This document shows, piece after piece, positions 38,073-48,437 of a stretch of 64,000 bases of DNA. Source of the stretch: Shimia abyssi (lineage in GTDB: Bacteria > Pseudomonadota > Alphaproteobacteria > Rhodobacterales > Rhodobacteraceae). Every line of letters begins with the position of its first letter. Position 1 is the first letter of the stretch. Made by a program: the position numbers and the translations under genes. Where the stretch lies: NCBI RefSeq assembly GCF_003014475.1, contig NZ_PYGJ01000011.1, forward strand, positions 1 to 64,000, in the 5' to 3' direction. The notes beneath the pieces are model-generated. The model ran no database searches and had not been told where the DNA came from. It saw only the letters and a list, made by a program, of their open reading frames with translations.

Positions 38073-39749
38073 ATGAGTAACCAGATCAACGGCGGTGAGG
38101 CCGTCTACCGAGTGCTAAAGGCCAACGGAATTGACACCGTGTTCGGCCTGTTGGGCGGTTCGATGCTGGAACTTTATGATGCCATGTATGAAGGCGGTGA
38201 GATTTCCTATGTTGGTGCGCGGGATGAGCGTGCCGCAGGACATATGGCTGATGCATGGGCTCGCATGACGGGCAAACCCGGTGTGGTCTTGGGTGCGCAA
38301 GCCGGTCCCGGTGTTGTTAATATTGTGACTGCTGTGGCCGAGGCACAGCTGGCCTATTCTCCAATGGTTGTCATTGCTGGAGCGATCACGCGGGCGGACC
38401 AGTGTAAGGATACCTTTCAGGAAGTTGATCAGGTCGCGCTGTTTGCGCCGATCTCGAAACGTTCGGTTATGGTGACGGACCCGTCGCGGCTTGCTCCGAT
38501 GTTGGAAGACGCAATCCGTCTTGCCAGCTCAGGGCGCCGTGGTCCGGTTGTATTGCATGTCCCGCGTGATTTGTTTGCGGCCATGTTGCCTGATGTAGAA
38601 CCTAAGGCGGTGGCCATTGCACGCCCAGGACCGGCGGCGCCAGAGGATGTTGACGCGATTGCCTCACTGATCTCTAACGCGAGCCGCCCGGTCATCTTTG
38701 CTGGCGGCGGTTTTAAGTGGGGCAAAGGCAGAGAGGCACTTACCGAGCTTGCTGAAACGTTGGAGGTGCCTGTTGTTGCCTCTACCGGGCATGCCGACGT
38801 TATGCGCCATGGCCACCCGTGGTTTGCGGGTCAGGCTGGCCCGCGTGGCAACCGCGTTGCCAGCCGACTGACTAAAGAGGCGGACGTTTTGGTCGTTCTC
38901 GGCGCGCGCTTGGGTTTCAATTCGACATTCCATAGCAATGATTATGTTGGCGCGGATACGCGTATCGCACATGTCGACATCGATGGCTCGGCAGTGGGTC
39001 GTTATTTCCCGGCCGAGATTGCCGTACAAGCAGATGCTCGCCAAACCGCCGAAGCACTTGCGCCTAAGGCCAATAAGCCAAACGCAGATGTGTGGCGCGA
39101 AGCGTTTAAAGCCGACATGGCGAGCCTTGCCAAAGAGCGCGCGGAGGAAGCTGAGATTGCAACGTGGCCGATGCATCCGCGCAGAGCTTTGGCTGAAATT
39201 CGCGATGCATTGCCGGCAGACGCAATTACCACACTCGACACGGGCAACACATGTCTGCAAGCTGCCGACCGGTTGGCGCATTATGAGCCACTTAGCCTGA
39301 TCACACCGCTTGATTTCGGGCTTGTAGGGTTTGGTCTGGCGGCCGCAATAGGTGCAAAATCAGCGAGCCCTGAACGCCCGGTCGTGGCGATCATGGGCGA
39401 TGGTGCCGTCGGCTATACTATGGTCGAAATTCAAACTGCAATCTCTCATAATCTGCCCATCGTTATTATTGTGCTCGATAATGAAGCGTGGGGCGCGGAA
39501 AAAGCCTATCAACAGGAGTTCTTTGGTGGTCGCTTACTCGGCGCGGAGATCCAGTCGCCGCGGTACGACAAGTTTGCTGAGTTGTGTGGTGGTAAGGGAA
39601 TTTGGGTCGACGCAGTAGGGAAGATGGGACCAGCGCTGAAAGATGCGATCGCGAGCAATCAAACCACCGTCATTCAATGCAAAATTGACCCTGGTGCCCT
39701 GATGACCCTGCGCAAAGATTTGTTCACCAAACAGGATGACAACGACTGA
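38073..39749 (+). CDS. Thiamine-diphosphate-dependent enzyme (acetolactate synthase-like family)
   Basis: 558 aa from ATG 38073 (GAGG 8 nt upstream; ATG 38070 is an alternative). The PYR domain has the activating Glu in GARDERAAGHMADAWAR, followed by a central domain and the ThDP motif GDGAVGYTMVEIQTAISHNL ending in V-L-D-N. It is clearly of the ThDP decarboxylase/synthase superfamily, but not a normal IlvB (no small subunit gene) and not an obvious Xsc. It may cleave or condense a 2-oxo acid from the aminotransferase step (inference). It is the last gene of the operon, followed by a terminator. Confidence 0.88.
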   Translation: MSNQINGGEAVYRVLKANGIDTVFGLLGGSMLELYDAMYEGGEISYVGARDERAAGHMADAWARMTGKPGVVLGAQAGPGVVNIVTAVAEAQLAYSPMVVIAGAITRADQCKDTFQEVDQVALFAPISKRSVMVTDPSRLAPMLEDAIRLASSGRRGPVVLHVPRDLFAAMLPDVEPKAVAIARPGPAAPEDVDAIASLISNASRPVIFAGGGFKWGKGREALTELAETLEVPVVASTGHADVMRHGHPWFAGQAGPRGNRVASRLTKEADVLVVLGARLGFNSTFHSNDYVGADTRIAHVDIDGSAVGRYFPAEIAVQADARQTAEALAPKANKPNADVWREAFKADMASLAKERAEEAEIATWPMHPRRALAEIRDALPADAITTLDTGNTCLQAADRLAHYEPLSLITPLDFGLVGFGLAAAIGAKSASPERPVVAIMGDGAVGYTMVEIQTAISHNLPIVIIVLDNEAWGAEKAYQQEFFGGRLLGAEIQSPRYDKFAELCGGKGIWVDAVGKMGPALKDAIASNQTTVIQCKIDPGALMTLRKDLFTKQDDND

Positions 39750-39760
39750 CGTCTCGCCGA

Positions 39761-39811
39761 ATGCCGCGATATCCCGGGCCGTAAACTGGTCACGGAAACG
39801 CGGCATTTTTG
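39761..39811 (+). terminator. Probable terminator of the MttB/DMGDH operon
   Basis: ATGCCGCG (39761-39768) pairs with CGCGGCAT (39799-39806), directly followed by TTTTT. A small inner CCGT/ACGG stem shortens the 30-nt loop. It lies 12 nt after the ThDP-enzyme stop. Confidence 0.7.
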
Positions 39812-40008
39812 CAGAAAAAGAAAATAGATTGTTCGCGAGCATGAATTTTGATCGCGAACGATCCTGTGGCCGCCCTGGTAGTGGCTTAGGACCGCTTTAA
39901 GTTCTGTGGATAGAAGGTTTGATCCGCGGTGGGCAAAATCCGCCCTCATGTTTCGATCAATTCGATTGTTCCTGTAACCGCATTCGACAAAGCAGCATAC
40001 CTCTGTGT

Positions 40009-40713
40009 TCATTTTCCACTCTGGTCGACAAGTCTCGCCTTTGTGTCTTCGCTGATTTCCCCTGCAGCCATGCGCGAGAATGCCAGCCGCCAGCCGGAAG
40101 TGAGCTCTGCCAGACCCGCCAGAGCTTCGGCACGTTCGCGCGATACCCTGCGCGTTAGCCGGGCACGTGTCACACGCAGGACATTCCAGTCAGGGTTGCG
40201 TCTTTCTATCAGCGTGATCCGGCTGCCTGCTTCAGCCACGCCGGTTTCCAGCATACGGTAGTACCATCCTGTGCGACCTGTTTTTTGGAAAATGTAGGGC
40301 ATCTTTTCATTCCCGGTGTGCAGCCCTAGCTTCCAGCAGGGTTGGCGGCCTTGGCTGATTTGAACGGTTGCTGTGCCCAGTCGCAAGATATCACCGATGC
40401 AGAGGTTTTCCTCGGTCAAACCAGTTGTTGTGATGTTTTCGCCAAAGGCGGCAGGTGCTGTAGCGGCGGCCATATGCCCCTCGCTCTGCCAGTCCACATA
40501 GTGTTCCTGTGCGTAGTGGTGAATGGCCTTTTCTTCGCCGCCATGTACGGTCAGGTCTGCCTGCGCATCTTCTGAAAATCCGGCTGGTGAAATGACTTGT
40601 TGGCCGGATACCGCGTCTTTTTGAATGGCAGAAGGTGATTTTCCCTGCCAGCGTTCCCGGATTCTGCCTAGAAAGATGCCGCCGATTTCCGCCGATAGTT
40701 CAGGAAGGATCAT
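40009..40713 (-). CDS. MOSC and 3-alpha domain protein (YiiM-like)
   Basis: 234 aa. MOSC core with HGGEEKAIHHY and the catalytic Cys C126 in QGRQPCWKLG, then the 3-alpha domain (about 165-210). YiiM-type proteins use the molybdenum cofactor to reduce N-hydroxylated compounds such as 6-hydroxylaminopurine. It abuts the MarR gene upstream with no spacing, so the two form an operon and MarR may control it. Confidence 0.88.
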   Translation of the reverse strand: MILPELSAEIGGIFLGRIRERWQGKSPSAIQKDAVSGQQVISPAGFSEDAQADLTVHGGEEKAIHHYAQEHYVDWQSEGHMAAATAPAAFGENITTTGLTEENLCIGDILRLGTATVQISQGRQPCWKLGLHTGNEKMPYIFQKTGRTGWYYRMLETGVAEAGSRITLIERRNPDWNVLRVTRARLTRRVSRERAEALAGLAELTSGWRLAFSRMAAGEISEDTKARLVDQSGK

Positions 40714-41268
40714 TTAAGCCCCTTTGTGTTCGATGCAGATTTTGTGTTTTTCGTCAGGCCCCAGGCCAAGCTCCAACAAAGTGCAGAAGCCATTATCGGA
40801 GGCGGCGTCATGATAGGCACAGGTCTTGCATTTCCCGAAAGACTGGCCGCAGTTGGCTGCAAGAGCCAGCTTCAGGCTTTGATGCAAGCTATTCTCGAGC
40901 GCGGCCTGAACGTCAGTGGGCAGGTTGTCAATGGCGTCTGCAATCGGATTGGCCTCTGTCACAGCAGCGAGGCCTGCCTCGGTCAGCTCGTAAGAAATTG
41001 ATCGCTGGTCGGATTTTTGTCTGCGCTCTTCGGCGTATCCTTTGCGCATCAACACTTTCAGCGTCTGGGACATCGTCCCGCGCGTTGTTCCCAGATATTC
41101 GGCGACATGCGAAGGCGAACGGGAAAACTGATTTGCCTCAGACAGATACTCCAGCGCAGCCCTTTGTGCCGGGTTCAAGTCATCAGTCCAGCCTGAAGAG
41201 GTATCTATCCTAGCTAGACGATTGACCAAGATGCGAGCGCCAGAACTGCAAGTCAGCGAATGAGTCAA
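40714..41268 (-). CDS. MarR-family regulator with cysteine-rich C-terminus
   Basis: 184 aa. The winged helix is seen in RSPSHVAEYLGTTRGTMSQT and the wing in YAEERRQKSDQRSISYELT. Beyond the MarR core a tail of about 45 residues carries Cys at 140, 147, 150, 162 and 178 (C-x6-C-x2-C-x11-C-x15-C), which could bind metal or an iron-sulfur cluster, or act as a redox switch. It is directly upstream of MOSC and divergent from the broken redoxin gene, hinting at an oxidative-stress link. Confidence 0.85.
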   Translation of the reverse strand: MTHSLTCSSGARILVNRLARIDTSSGWTDDLNPAQRAALEYLSEANQFSRSPSHVAEYLGTTRGTMSQTLKVLMRKGYAEERRQKSDQRSISYELTEAGLAAVTEANPIADAIDNLPTDVQAALENSLHQSLKLALAANCGQSFGKCKTCAYHDAASDNGFCTLLELGLGPDEKHKICIEHKGA

Positions 41269-41753
41269 TACGCCTGATACCCTTAAGCTTTCAGATTTCC
41301 ATGGTTGAGTTGTTCTAATCGAGGCTTTCCAGATGTTGTGCCCATGGTGCGTTTTACTCGGGATTCCACTGGTACAGTCCTTACAGCGGCTTTCCCCGCG
41401 ATAAAGTTGCGGTGATTGGATTGCATTCCGTTTTTGAACATCACGAAGCGATGACGCCGGTATCGTTGAAGGCCTTTTTGCACGAATACAAGATCAGGTT
41501 TCCCATCGGAGACGACGAACAAGGCGCCGGACCGCTGCCACAAACAATGACTACATTCGGGATGCGCGGTACGCCCAGCCTTGTGCTTTTGGACCAGAGT
41601 GGCCGTATATCGGCGCATTATTTTGGAAGTGTCTCAGAATTGCAGTTGGGGGCTGAGATTGGTCAGCTCCTTGCTCGGACGCCTGTTCCTACGCCTTTGG
41701 AAACAAGACCAACAGGGTCCCAAAAGTGCGGCGACAATGGTTGCATTGCTTAA
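41264..41753 (+). pseudogene. Decayed thioredoxin-fold (TlpA/redoxin-like) gene
   Basis: Reading frames joined by hand give a redoxin. The first part, LKLSDFHG, is followed by an in-frame TGA (41306-41308), then VVLIEAFQMLCPWC with the active-site CPWC (41339-41350). The frame ends at TAA 41402-41404, while the homologous sequence continues one frame over as DKVAVIGLHSVFEHHEAMTP to the stop at 41753. Also no start codon remains after the TGA at 41261. So it has a lost 5' end, a nonsense codon and a frameshift between about 41388 and 41402. A 112-aa remnant frame from GTG 41412 is open but lacks the active site. Confidence 0.8.
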
Positions 41754-41925
41754 CGCAAGAGTTGGTGGTGCCTCGAACCGATGTGCCGTCTTCGCGCCCT
41801 TTCATGACCACGTGCCTGGGAAAGGTCAGTAATATTTTCGGGGTGACAGGCCGGTTCCCGAAGTTCCCGGCCAGTGCAGGTGTTGTTTGTGCTGTCCCGT
41901 TAGCCTTGATGGATTGAGTGCATCA

Positions 41926-42109
41926 TCACTCCTCTTCGTTCTTGCCAATGCTCAACCCTAGTGCCTTAGCAACTTCGGCCCCATAGGCCGGATCGGCTTG
42001 CAGGCAGTTCGCAATGTGCCGGCACTGAATGTCTTCCCTTGCTCCGCCAACGGCACGGGCTGTGTTTTTAAACAGTGCTTACTGCTGGTCAGGCAACATC
42101 AGTCGAACG
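41926..42109 (-). pseudogene. Catalase 3' remnant, cut by the IS6-family element
   Basis: On the minus strand the frame VRLMLPDQQ, stop (TAA, 42081-42079), [13 protein letters not shown], then [20 protein letters not shown] and the end [11 protein letters not shown] matches the C-terminus of monofunctional catalases. The 5' part is absent: homology stops at the IS boundary (42110) and does not resume beyond 42916. The fragment carries an in-frame nonsense codon and is non-functional. About 170 nt between it and the redoxin remnant (41754-41925) hold nothing I recognise. Confidence 0.75.
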
Positions 42110-42916
42110 GGTATTGCGAAGTTGTTTTCGGCTGACCGGAACATGGCGGTCGACTACGCTCAAGCTGCCATTTCGGCGGTGTATTCGACCCACAGGCTAA
42201 AAGCGTCGTTGCGAGCATGGCGATTGAAGCTGCAGTGAGTTGATAACGGCGGGGGCGGAAAATATGGTTGATCTGGTCGTGCGCCGATAGAAACCTCTGG
42301 ACCTGCCGGTGTGACTTGAACCGGCCAAATATCGTCTCTATTTTGCGGGTCGGCCTGTGGGAGGCTTCGATCGCGTTGTTGAAGCCGTTGTGGGCGCGAT
42401 GGTCAGCCCCCGATGCCAACGCGCTGACCGGCTTTATTTGGCTGCGCAATTTGTCGGTGATGACAACCCTAGGCTCGCCGAATTGAGCAATCAGGCGCCG
42501 GAAGAACCGCTTTGCCGCCTTTGCGTTCCGCCGTGGTTGCACAAGAATATCAAGCACATCGCCAGATGCGTCGATGGCTCGCCACAACCAATGCTTTTTG
42601 CTGTGGATCGTGATGACGACTTCGCCCAGATGCCACTTGTCGTTCGGTCGTGGACGGTCTCGACGGACGCACTGAGCGAAATGCTGTCCAAAACGAATGA
42701 CCCATAGAAGAATGGCCTCTCGGCTGACAATGACTCCCCGCTCCGCGAGCAAGTCCTCAACATCTGCTGTACTCATGGCGAAGCGGTGGTAAGCCCAAAC
42801 CGCGTAGGAAATCACCTCTCGAGGATAGCGAAATCCCCTTAGGCGTGGCATGCTGGTCGGAATTTTCATCAAAAGGTAAAGACGGAGCCAAGCCGTACAA
42901 ACAACTTGGCAATACC
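42110..42916 (-). mobile_element. IS6-family insertion sequence, degenerate, 807 bp
   Basis: Terminal inverted repeats are visible: left GGTATTGCGAAGTTGTTTT (from 42110) and right, on the complement, GGTATTGCCAAGTTGTTTG (ending at 42916), one mismatch in 18. Length is typical for IS6 elements. The flanking octamers (42102-42109 GTCGAACG; 42917-42924 GACGGGAA) are not a target duplication, and different genes lie on the two sides, so a rearrangement or deletion probably happened at the element. The transposase inside is inactive. Confidence 0.82.
42160..42872 (-). pseudogene. IS6-family transposase, inactivated
   Basis: Homology starts with GFRYPREVISYAVWAYHRF and runs through the DDE region. 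The first catalytic Asp is replaced by Gly (residue 83, WHLGEVV for the usual WHLDEVV, a GAC to GGC change at 42624-42626); D140 (ITDKLRS) and E169 (IEASHRPTR) remain. A one-base deletion near 42225 shifts the end. Restoring it gives RHARNDAFSLWVEYTAEMAA with stop at 42160-42162, the normal IS6 C-terminus; as it stands the frame runs on to 42099 and past the IS end. Confidence 0.85.
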
Positions 42917-43422
42917 GACGGGAACTTTGGACGCCACATCAATTTGACTTGGCGCAACAGCGATCGCCGCGCAAAACATCTGCAACAGCTGGGGGCTTTC
43001 ATAAGGTCGCAAATGGAGGCACCTGCAATGGCGAAACTAATGTCCGGAATACGTTGAGGCAGTCAGACTATACGTCCAAGGTACAACAGCATTTGTTGCT
43101 AGGTAGCCACTGAAATCATTGATCTCGACTCTGCAATTGCTGACAAAGGTGGCCCAAAATTTGCGGACCGAATACGGCTAATAGGTCCGGACTGGGTATT
43201 GCAGGCCTGCTGACTTTACGCGTCAGTCTTACATTATTTTCGCTCCACCCAACGTTCCAAACCTCAGCAGAAATCTAGATAAGAACTTCAACAGGATCTA
43301 GTTCGCAAGTAGCGAAACCGTTTTTTTGGTTTTGCCGTGCCTCTACCTACAATGAAATTGGGTTCGGGCACTTTGAAGACATGACTACACGAGTGCAAAG
43401 TTGTGCCCGAAACTACAAGAAT
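42917..43422. other. Relic sequence between the IS and gyrB
   Basis: About 500 nt without an intact gene, AT-richer toward gyrB. Directly at the IS right end a plus-strand frame (42917-43057) encodes the 46-residue tail FGRHINLTWRNSDRRAKHLQ... ending MSGIR; it looks like the 3' end of a lost gene I cannot name. A long-stem hairpin at 43363-43412 (TTCGGGCAC / GTGCCCGAA plus an inner CTTTG/CAAAG) lies just beyond the gyrB stop, without a T run. Confidence 0.5.
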
Positions 43423-45840
<2,418 letters not shown>

Positions 45841-45934
45841 TCATGCCGTCCTTAATGATTTTGTCATTTTATAGCTTTTTCGGCAGGGAATGTCACGCGA
45901 TTGACCAAACTTTCCGTAGGATTTGCGCCCGGCC

Positions 45935-47041
45935 TCAGCCGGTTTGTCGCACGCTGGAAATGTTTTCGTTTTCAGTGACTTCCAAATACTGTGCACGCGG
46001 GCCTAGGGCGCTAAAAAGATGGGTCTCGGTGCCGGTCATCCAGGCCTGTGCTCCAAGGGCGCAAATCTCGTCATAAAGAGCTGCGCGGCGGTCTTCATCA
46101 AGGTGGGCGGCCACTTCATCCAGTAGGAGGATGGGCGGGGCTTTTATGTCTGCTTGCAAAGCACGTGCATTGGCGAGGATGAGTGAGACCAGCAACGCCT
46201 TTTGCTCTCCGGTTGAGCAATCACGGGCTGGGACGCCCTTGGCCGCGTAGACGCCATAAAGGTCGGTACGATGCGGGCCGACAAGGGTACGTCCGGCGGC
46301 GATGTCGCGAAAGCGACTTTCGGATAGTGCCCCTTTCAGGTCGGCCTCGGAGGTGGGCATGCTGCCTTCACTTTGGGTCAGCTCCAGTTGTGCCGTCGGG
46401 AACGCAGTTTTGGCGCAGTCCTGTGCTGTTGTGAGGCGTGCAAGCGTTTGTTGACGGGCGGTGTGGATGCGATGACCCGCCTCGGCCATTTGCCGTTCCA
46501 GTGCGGTGTACCAGTGCACGTCGCGCACCTGTTCCTTGAGCAAGCGGTTGCGTTCCCGCATCGCCTTTTCGTACGCCAATGTAGCGTCAGCGTGATCGGG
46601 AAAAAAGCTGAGGGTCAGTCGGTCGAGAAAGCGGCGGCGACCCTCGGCGCCTTCGATCCAGAGGCGATCCATGGCGGGGATCAGCCAGAGCACGCGGGAC
46701 AGGCGGGCGAGCGCGTTCTGGGGAGTCGGTTTGCCATCGATGCGCAGCTGTCGTGCTGCGCCGTTCTCTGACCGGATATCGACCTCGTGTGGTGCGCCAT
46801 CGGCTTGTAAAAGCCCAGCGAGTTTCCACCCCAGTGCCTCGGGCCGTCTTGCCATGTCTTCGGCGCTGGCGCGACGCAGGCCGCGACCGGGAGAAAACAG
46901 TGAGACCGCTTCGAGGATATTGGTTTTGCCAGCCCCGTTTGCACCGTGAATCGCAATCGGGCGCGCATCGCATTCGATGACGGCCCGTTTGTGCGAGCGG
47001 AAGTGAGAGAGCTCAAGCCTTTGAATATAAAGACTGCTCAT
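45935..47041 (-). CDS. recF: DNA replication/repair protein RecF
   Basis: 368 aa. Walker A GANGAGKTNILEAVSLFSPGRG (about 34-55), ABC-type signature in DCSTGEQKALLVSLILANA and Walker B PILLLDEVAAHLD. It loads RecA at gaps with RecOR. It lies 53 nt after dnaN and 94 nt before gyrB. Confidence 0.96.
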   Translation of the reverse strand: MSSLYIQRLELSHFRSHKRAVIECDARPIAIHGANGAGKTNILEAVSLFSPGRGLRRASAEDMARRPEALGWKLAGLLQADGAPHEVDIRSENGAARQLRIDGKPTPQNALARLSRVLWLIPAMDRLWIEGAEGRRRFLDRLTLSFFPDHADATLAYEKAMRERNRLLKEQVRDVHWYTALERQMAEAGHRIHTARQQTLARLTTAQDCAKTAFPTAQLELTQSEGSMPTSEADLKGALSESRFRDIAAGRTLVGPHRTDLYGVYAAKGVPARDCSTGEQKALLVSLILANARALQADIKAPPILLLDEVAAHLDEDRRAALYDEICALGAQAWMTGTETHLFSALGPRAQYLEVTENENISSVRQTG

Positions 47042-47094
47042 ACCGCACTTTCATTATTGGGAAAATACTCTCGCCAAAGGCGTTCCGATAGCGA

Positions 47095-48213
47095 TCAAAC
47101 CCGCATCGGCATCACGACATAGACTGCGCTAGTGTCGTTGCCTTCGCGCATCAGGGTCGGATCGCCAGCAGAATTGAACAGGAACACGGCGTTCTCGCGG
47201 TCAACCTGGCTCGCGATTTCGAGCAGGTATTTGGCGTTAAAACCGATTTCTAGCCGTTCGTCGCCGTAAGCGACAACCAGTTCTTCTTCGGCGGCACCGC
47301 TGTCAGGTGCATTGACCGACAGAATCAGGCGGTCTTCGTCGAGCTGGAGTTTCACAGCGCGTGACCGTTCCGAGGACACGGTAGCCACACGATCCACGGC
47401 TTTGGCGAATTCGGCTGCGTCTACCTCCATTTTGCGGGTGTTTCCGGCTGGAATGACGCGCGAATAGTCAGGAAAAGTGCCGTCGATTACCTTGGATGTC
47501 AGGGTGATGTCCGGAGTGGCAAAGCGTACTTTGGTTTCAGACACAGACACGGCGATGGTCATGTCGTCATCATCCAACAGCTTGCGCAGTTCGCCCACGG
47601 TCTTGCGTGGCACAATCACGCCAGGCATGTCTGATGCGCCTTCTGGCAAATCCGCGTCGATCCGGGCGAGGCGGTGGCCGTCCGTGGCCACACAACGCAA
47701 TACCTTGCCGCCATCCGCGTCAGAGACGTGCATGTAAACGCCGTTGAGGTAATAGCGGGTTTCTTCGGTCGAGATGGCAAATTTGGACTTGTCGAACAGG
47801 CGACGCAGCACCGGCGCAGGCGCCGAGAAGTTGCTGGAGTATTCGGACGATGCCATTACCGGGAAGTCTTCTTTCGGCAGAGTTGCCAATGAGAAGTTCG
47901 AGCGCCCAGCTTCGACTGTGAGGCGACCGGCCGCGCCGTCGTCGATCAGCGTTACCAGCGCGCCGTCAGGCAGTTTGCGTACGATTTCATGCAGTGTCGT
48001 TGCGGCAACTGTGGTTGAACCGGCGCGCTCGATCATTGCATTGGCCTTGTCGACGACTTCGATGTCGAGATCCGTTGCGCGGAACTGAGCGGTATCACCT
48101 TCGGCTTCGATCAGCACGTTGGCGAGGATTGGAATTGTGTTGCGCCGTTCCACCACTGATTGCGCTTGGGAAACGGCTTTGAGCAGCACGCTGCGTTCGA
48201 TACTGATTTTCAT
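47095..48213 (-). CDS. dnaN: DNA polymerase III beta clamp
   Basis: 372 aa from ATG 48213 (MKISIERSVLLKAVSQAQSV, the normal start); a longer upstream reading has no family support. Three clamp domains follow, ending VYVVMPMRV, the conserved C-terminus of the sliding clamp. It is downstream of dnaA with a 224-nt gap containing no recognised element. Confidence 0.97.
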   Translation of the reverse strand: MKISIERSVLLKAVSQAQSVVERRNTIPILANVLIEAEGDTAQFRATDLDIEVVDKANAMIERAGSTTVAATTLHEIVRKLPDGALVTLIDDGAAGRLTVEAGRSNFSLATLPKEDFPVMASSEYSSNFSAPAPVLRRLFDKSKFAISTEETRYYLNGVYMHVSDADGGKVLRCVATDGHRLARIDADLPEGASDMPGVIVPRKTVGELRKLLDDDDMTIAVSVSETKVRFATPDITLTSKVIDGTFPDYSRVIPAGNTRKMEVDAAEFAKAVDRVATVSSERSRAVKLQLDEDRLILSVNAPDSGAAEEELVVAYGDERLEIGFNAKYLLEIASQVDRENAVFLFNSAGDPTLMREGNDTSAVYVVMPMRV

Positions 48214-48437
48214 GTCCACTTCCCTCATCCATGCCGGGAGTGGCAACGTAGCGCAATCCCCCGTCGGCTCAAGCATTTTCTCGTTTTTCCGACGGTTTCA
48301 CGGGAGCGTCAAGGGATGGCGCGGCTGGAAGTCTGGATTTGAGGAAAAAACAATGCTTCGCGGGCATCAAAGAGTGCCTCAAGCACCCGAAGACATTGAG
48401 CAACGCCTTCGAGCAAAGTTCTGGAGCGTTGCCTGAC

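Noticed and set aside
41754-41925. Short open frames between the redoxin and catalase remnants
   Set aside because: Readings on both strands run into one of the two pseudogenes and lack starts; no homologous family recognised.
42102-42924. Eight-base target duplication around the IS
   Set aside because: GTCGAACG and GACGGGAA do not match, so no duplication is claimed.
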